This document shows positions 5,341 to 6,325 of a stretch of DNA of 6,325 nucleotides, piece after piece. The notes beneath the pieces were generated by a model that was given only the letters and a program-made list of their open reading frames with translations, had not been told where the DNA came from and did not search any database. The position numbers were made by a program, and so were the translations under genes. Numbering within the stretch: position 1 is the stretch's first letter; each line of letters opens with the position of its first letter. The stretch is from Spirochaetes bacterium RIFOXYC1_FULL_54_7 (GTDB lineage Bacteria; Spirochaetota; Spirochaetia; Treponematales; UBA12059): assembly GCA_001830645.1 (NCBI GenBank), contig MIBM01000274.1:2464-8788 (forward strand). The letters run 5' to 3'.

Positions 5341-6325
5341 GTGGCCGCCAGGCCCATGGACAGGGTCTGTATCCTGAGTTGCTGGTGGATCTGGCACGGG
5401 TGGAGGCAAATACCAGGGCTGTTTGTACACTGTGCAATTCCGCTGGAATAGCCTTGACTGGTGTTGTAAAAGGCGCAGGTGGTCTGCCGGAGGTGGCCAA
5501 GGCCATGGCAAGAGGTGGTTGCAGCCAGCTGGCGAGCAGTCGGCTGGGCCAGCTGGCAAGGCTGCGGGAACATGGCATCGATCTACCTCTGATGCTGTTG
5601 CGCATACCCGGCCCCAGCGAGCTGGCCAGTACCGTACGCCTTGCCGATCTTAGCCTGCAGTCCGATGCGGTGGTACTTCGCCTGGCCGCCGATGAGGCAG
5701 CCTCCGCTGACCGGCGGCATGGGGTGGTGCTCATGCAGGATCTTGGCGATCTCCGGGAGGGTTGGTTTGACCAGGCTGCGCTGATCAAGGCGGCACTGGA
5801 TATTGAACGCTCCATGCCGTCCCTGCAGTTGCTTGGTGTGGGGACCAATCTTGGTTGTTATGGCTCCATCCGGGCCACGCCGGACAACCTGAGGCAACTG
5901 GTGGATACAGCCCACCGCATCGAAGACCTGATTGGCAGACACCTGCCCATGATCTCCGGCGGGGCTACTTCGTCTCTACCGCTGCTGGTAAAGGGTACCA
6001 TGCCCGAAGGAATATCCAACCTGCGTGTGGGCGAAGGTATCCTGACAGCCATGGACCTTCCCGAATATCATGCTACCGATGTCCCAGGTGTAGAAAGCGG
6101 GGCGTTCACACTGCGCCTGGAGGTACTGGAAGTATACGACAAGCCCAGTTATCCCGTTGGAGAACTCAGCGTAGATGCGTTCGGGGAGAAACCGGTTTAC
6201 GAGGACAGAGGTGTCAGGACCCACGCGGTGCTTGGTGGCGGCAAACGTGACTTCGGCAAGCATGAGGCATTGATGCCGGTTGAACCTGGTATCAAACCCA
6301 TAGGCAGTTCCAGTGATCACCTTAT
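5331..6325 (+). CDS. orr: Ornithine/alanine racemase-family PLP enzyme (partial, 3' end outside window)
   Basis: The frame is open from ATG 5331 to the window edge, giving 331 residues of an expected 350-370. It has the alanine-racemase-type PLP barrel and matches the ornithine racemase branch in motif order. The predicted PLP lysine is Lys47 in TGVVKG. Further motifs are MLLRIPGPSE (88-97), DLGDLREG (137-144), GTNLGCYGS (171-179), ISGGATSSLP (208-217), LRVGEGIL (231-238) and GSSSDHL (325-331). Such enzymes interconvert L- and D-ornithine or related amino acids; substrate cannot be read from sequence alone. ATG 5331 overlaps the kinase stop by 10 nt, with a modest GGTGAG (5320-5325) 5 nt upstream, implying co-transcription and coupling to the kinases. 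Relatives usually lack the first ~13 residues here. The family is firm; ornithine rather than alanine or another substrate is likely but unproven. Confidence 0.85.
   Translation, partial: MGLSGRQAHGQGLYPELLVDLARVEANTRAVCTLCNSAGIALTGVVKGAGGLPEVAKAMARGGCSQLASSRLGQLARLREHGIDLPLMLLRIPGPSELASTVRLADLSLQSDAVVLRLAADEAASADRRHGVVLMQDLGDLREGWFDQAALIKAALDIERSMPSLQLLGVGTNLGCYGSIRATPDNLRQLVDTAHRIEDLIGRHLPMISGGATSSLPLLVKGTMPEGISNLRVGEGILTAMDLPEYHATDVPGVESGAFTLRLEVLEVYDKPSYPVGELSVDAFGEKPVYEDRGVRTHAVLGGGKRDFGKHEALMPVEPGIKPIGSSSDHL

Noticed and set aside
5306..5848. 180-codon minus-strand reading frame opposite the racemase gene
   Set aside because: It lies antisense to a frame that carries clear PLP-enzyme motifs throughout, and its composition (Arg/Ser-rich) looks like an antisense shadow with no recognisable domain.
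1..6325. Insertion sequence, phage or attachment-site features at the tRNA
   Set aside because: The tRNA-Leu 3' end is not duplicated elsewhere in the window, and no transposase, integrase or inverted terminal repeat was seen.

Overview
This 6.3-kb bacterial window has about 55% G+C by eye and dense genes. The tandem PAS/HisKA_2 histidine kinases closely resemble in style those common in Spirochaetota (Treponema/Spirochaeta type), and an ornithine-racemase-like gene fits a lineage whose peptidoglycan uses ornithine. That assignment is an inference of moderate-to-low confidence, because no rRNA or other strong taxonomic marker is present.

Left arm, minus strand (1608 down to 1): tRNA-Leu(UAA), then pyrK, then pyrD, which runs off the left edge. 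PyrK and PyrD form the class 1B, NAD-linked dihydroorotate dehydrogenase of pyrimidine biosynthesis. A well-formed sigma70-type promoter sits just upstream of the tRNA. The tRNA encodes no CCA, and the pyrK ATG begins one nucleotide after the discriminator base, so tRNA 3'-end processing would leave an almost leaderless pyrK-pyrD message.

Centre (1609-1741): a 133-bp divergent intergenic region with back-to-back promoters, one for the tRNA-pyr unit and one for the signalling genes. A short direct repeat covers the predicted start site of the signalling promoter.

Right arm, plus strand: a stand-alone receiver protein (1742-2116); a ~200-bp gap with 7.6 copies of the heptamer CATTATT followed by a candidate promoter; a receiver-PAS-HisKA_2-HATPase kinase (2316-3776); a second PAS-PAS-HisKA_2-HATPase kinase (3787-5340); and an ornithine/alanine-racemase-family PLP enzyme (5331 to the right edge, incomplete) whose start overlaps the second kinase. 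The last three genes look like one transcriptional unit. All the signalling proteins appear cytosolic and none has a recognisable output domain, so the set reads as a phosphotransfer module whose effector lies elsewhere. The points most worth checking are the tRNA/pyrK junction, the heptamer array upstream of the kinase operon, an in-frame minisatellite in the ATP lid of the first kinase, and the coupling of the kinases to a racemase.
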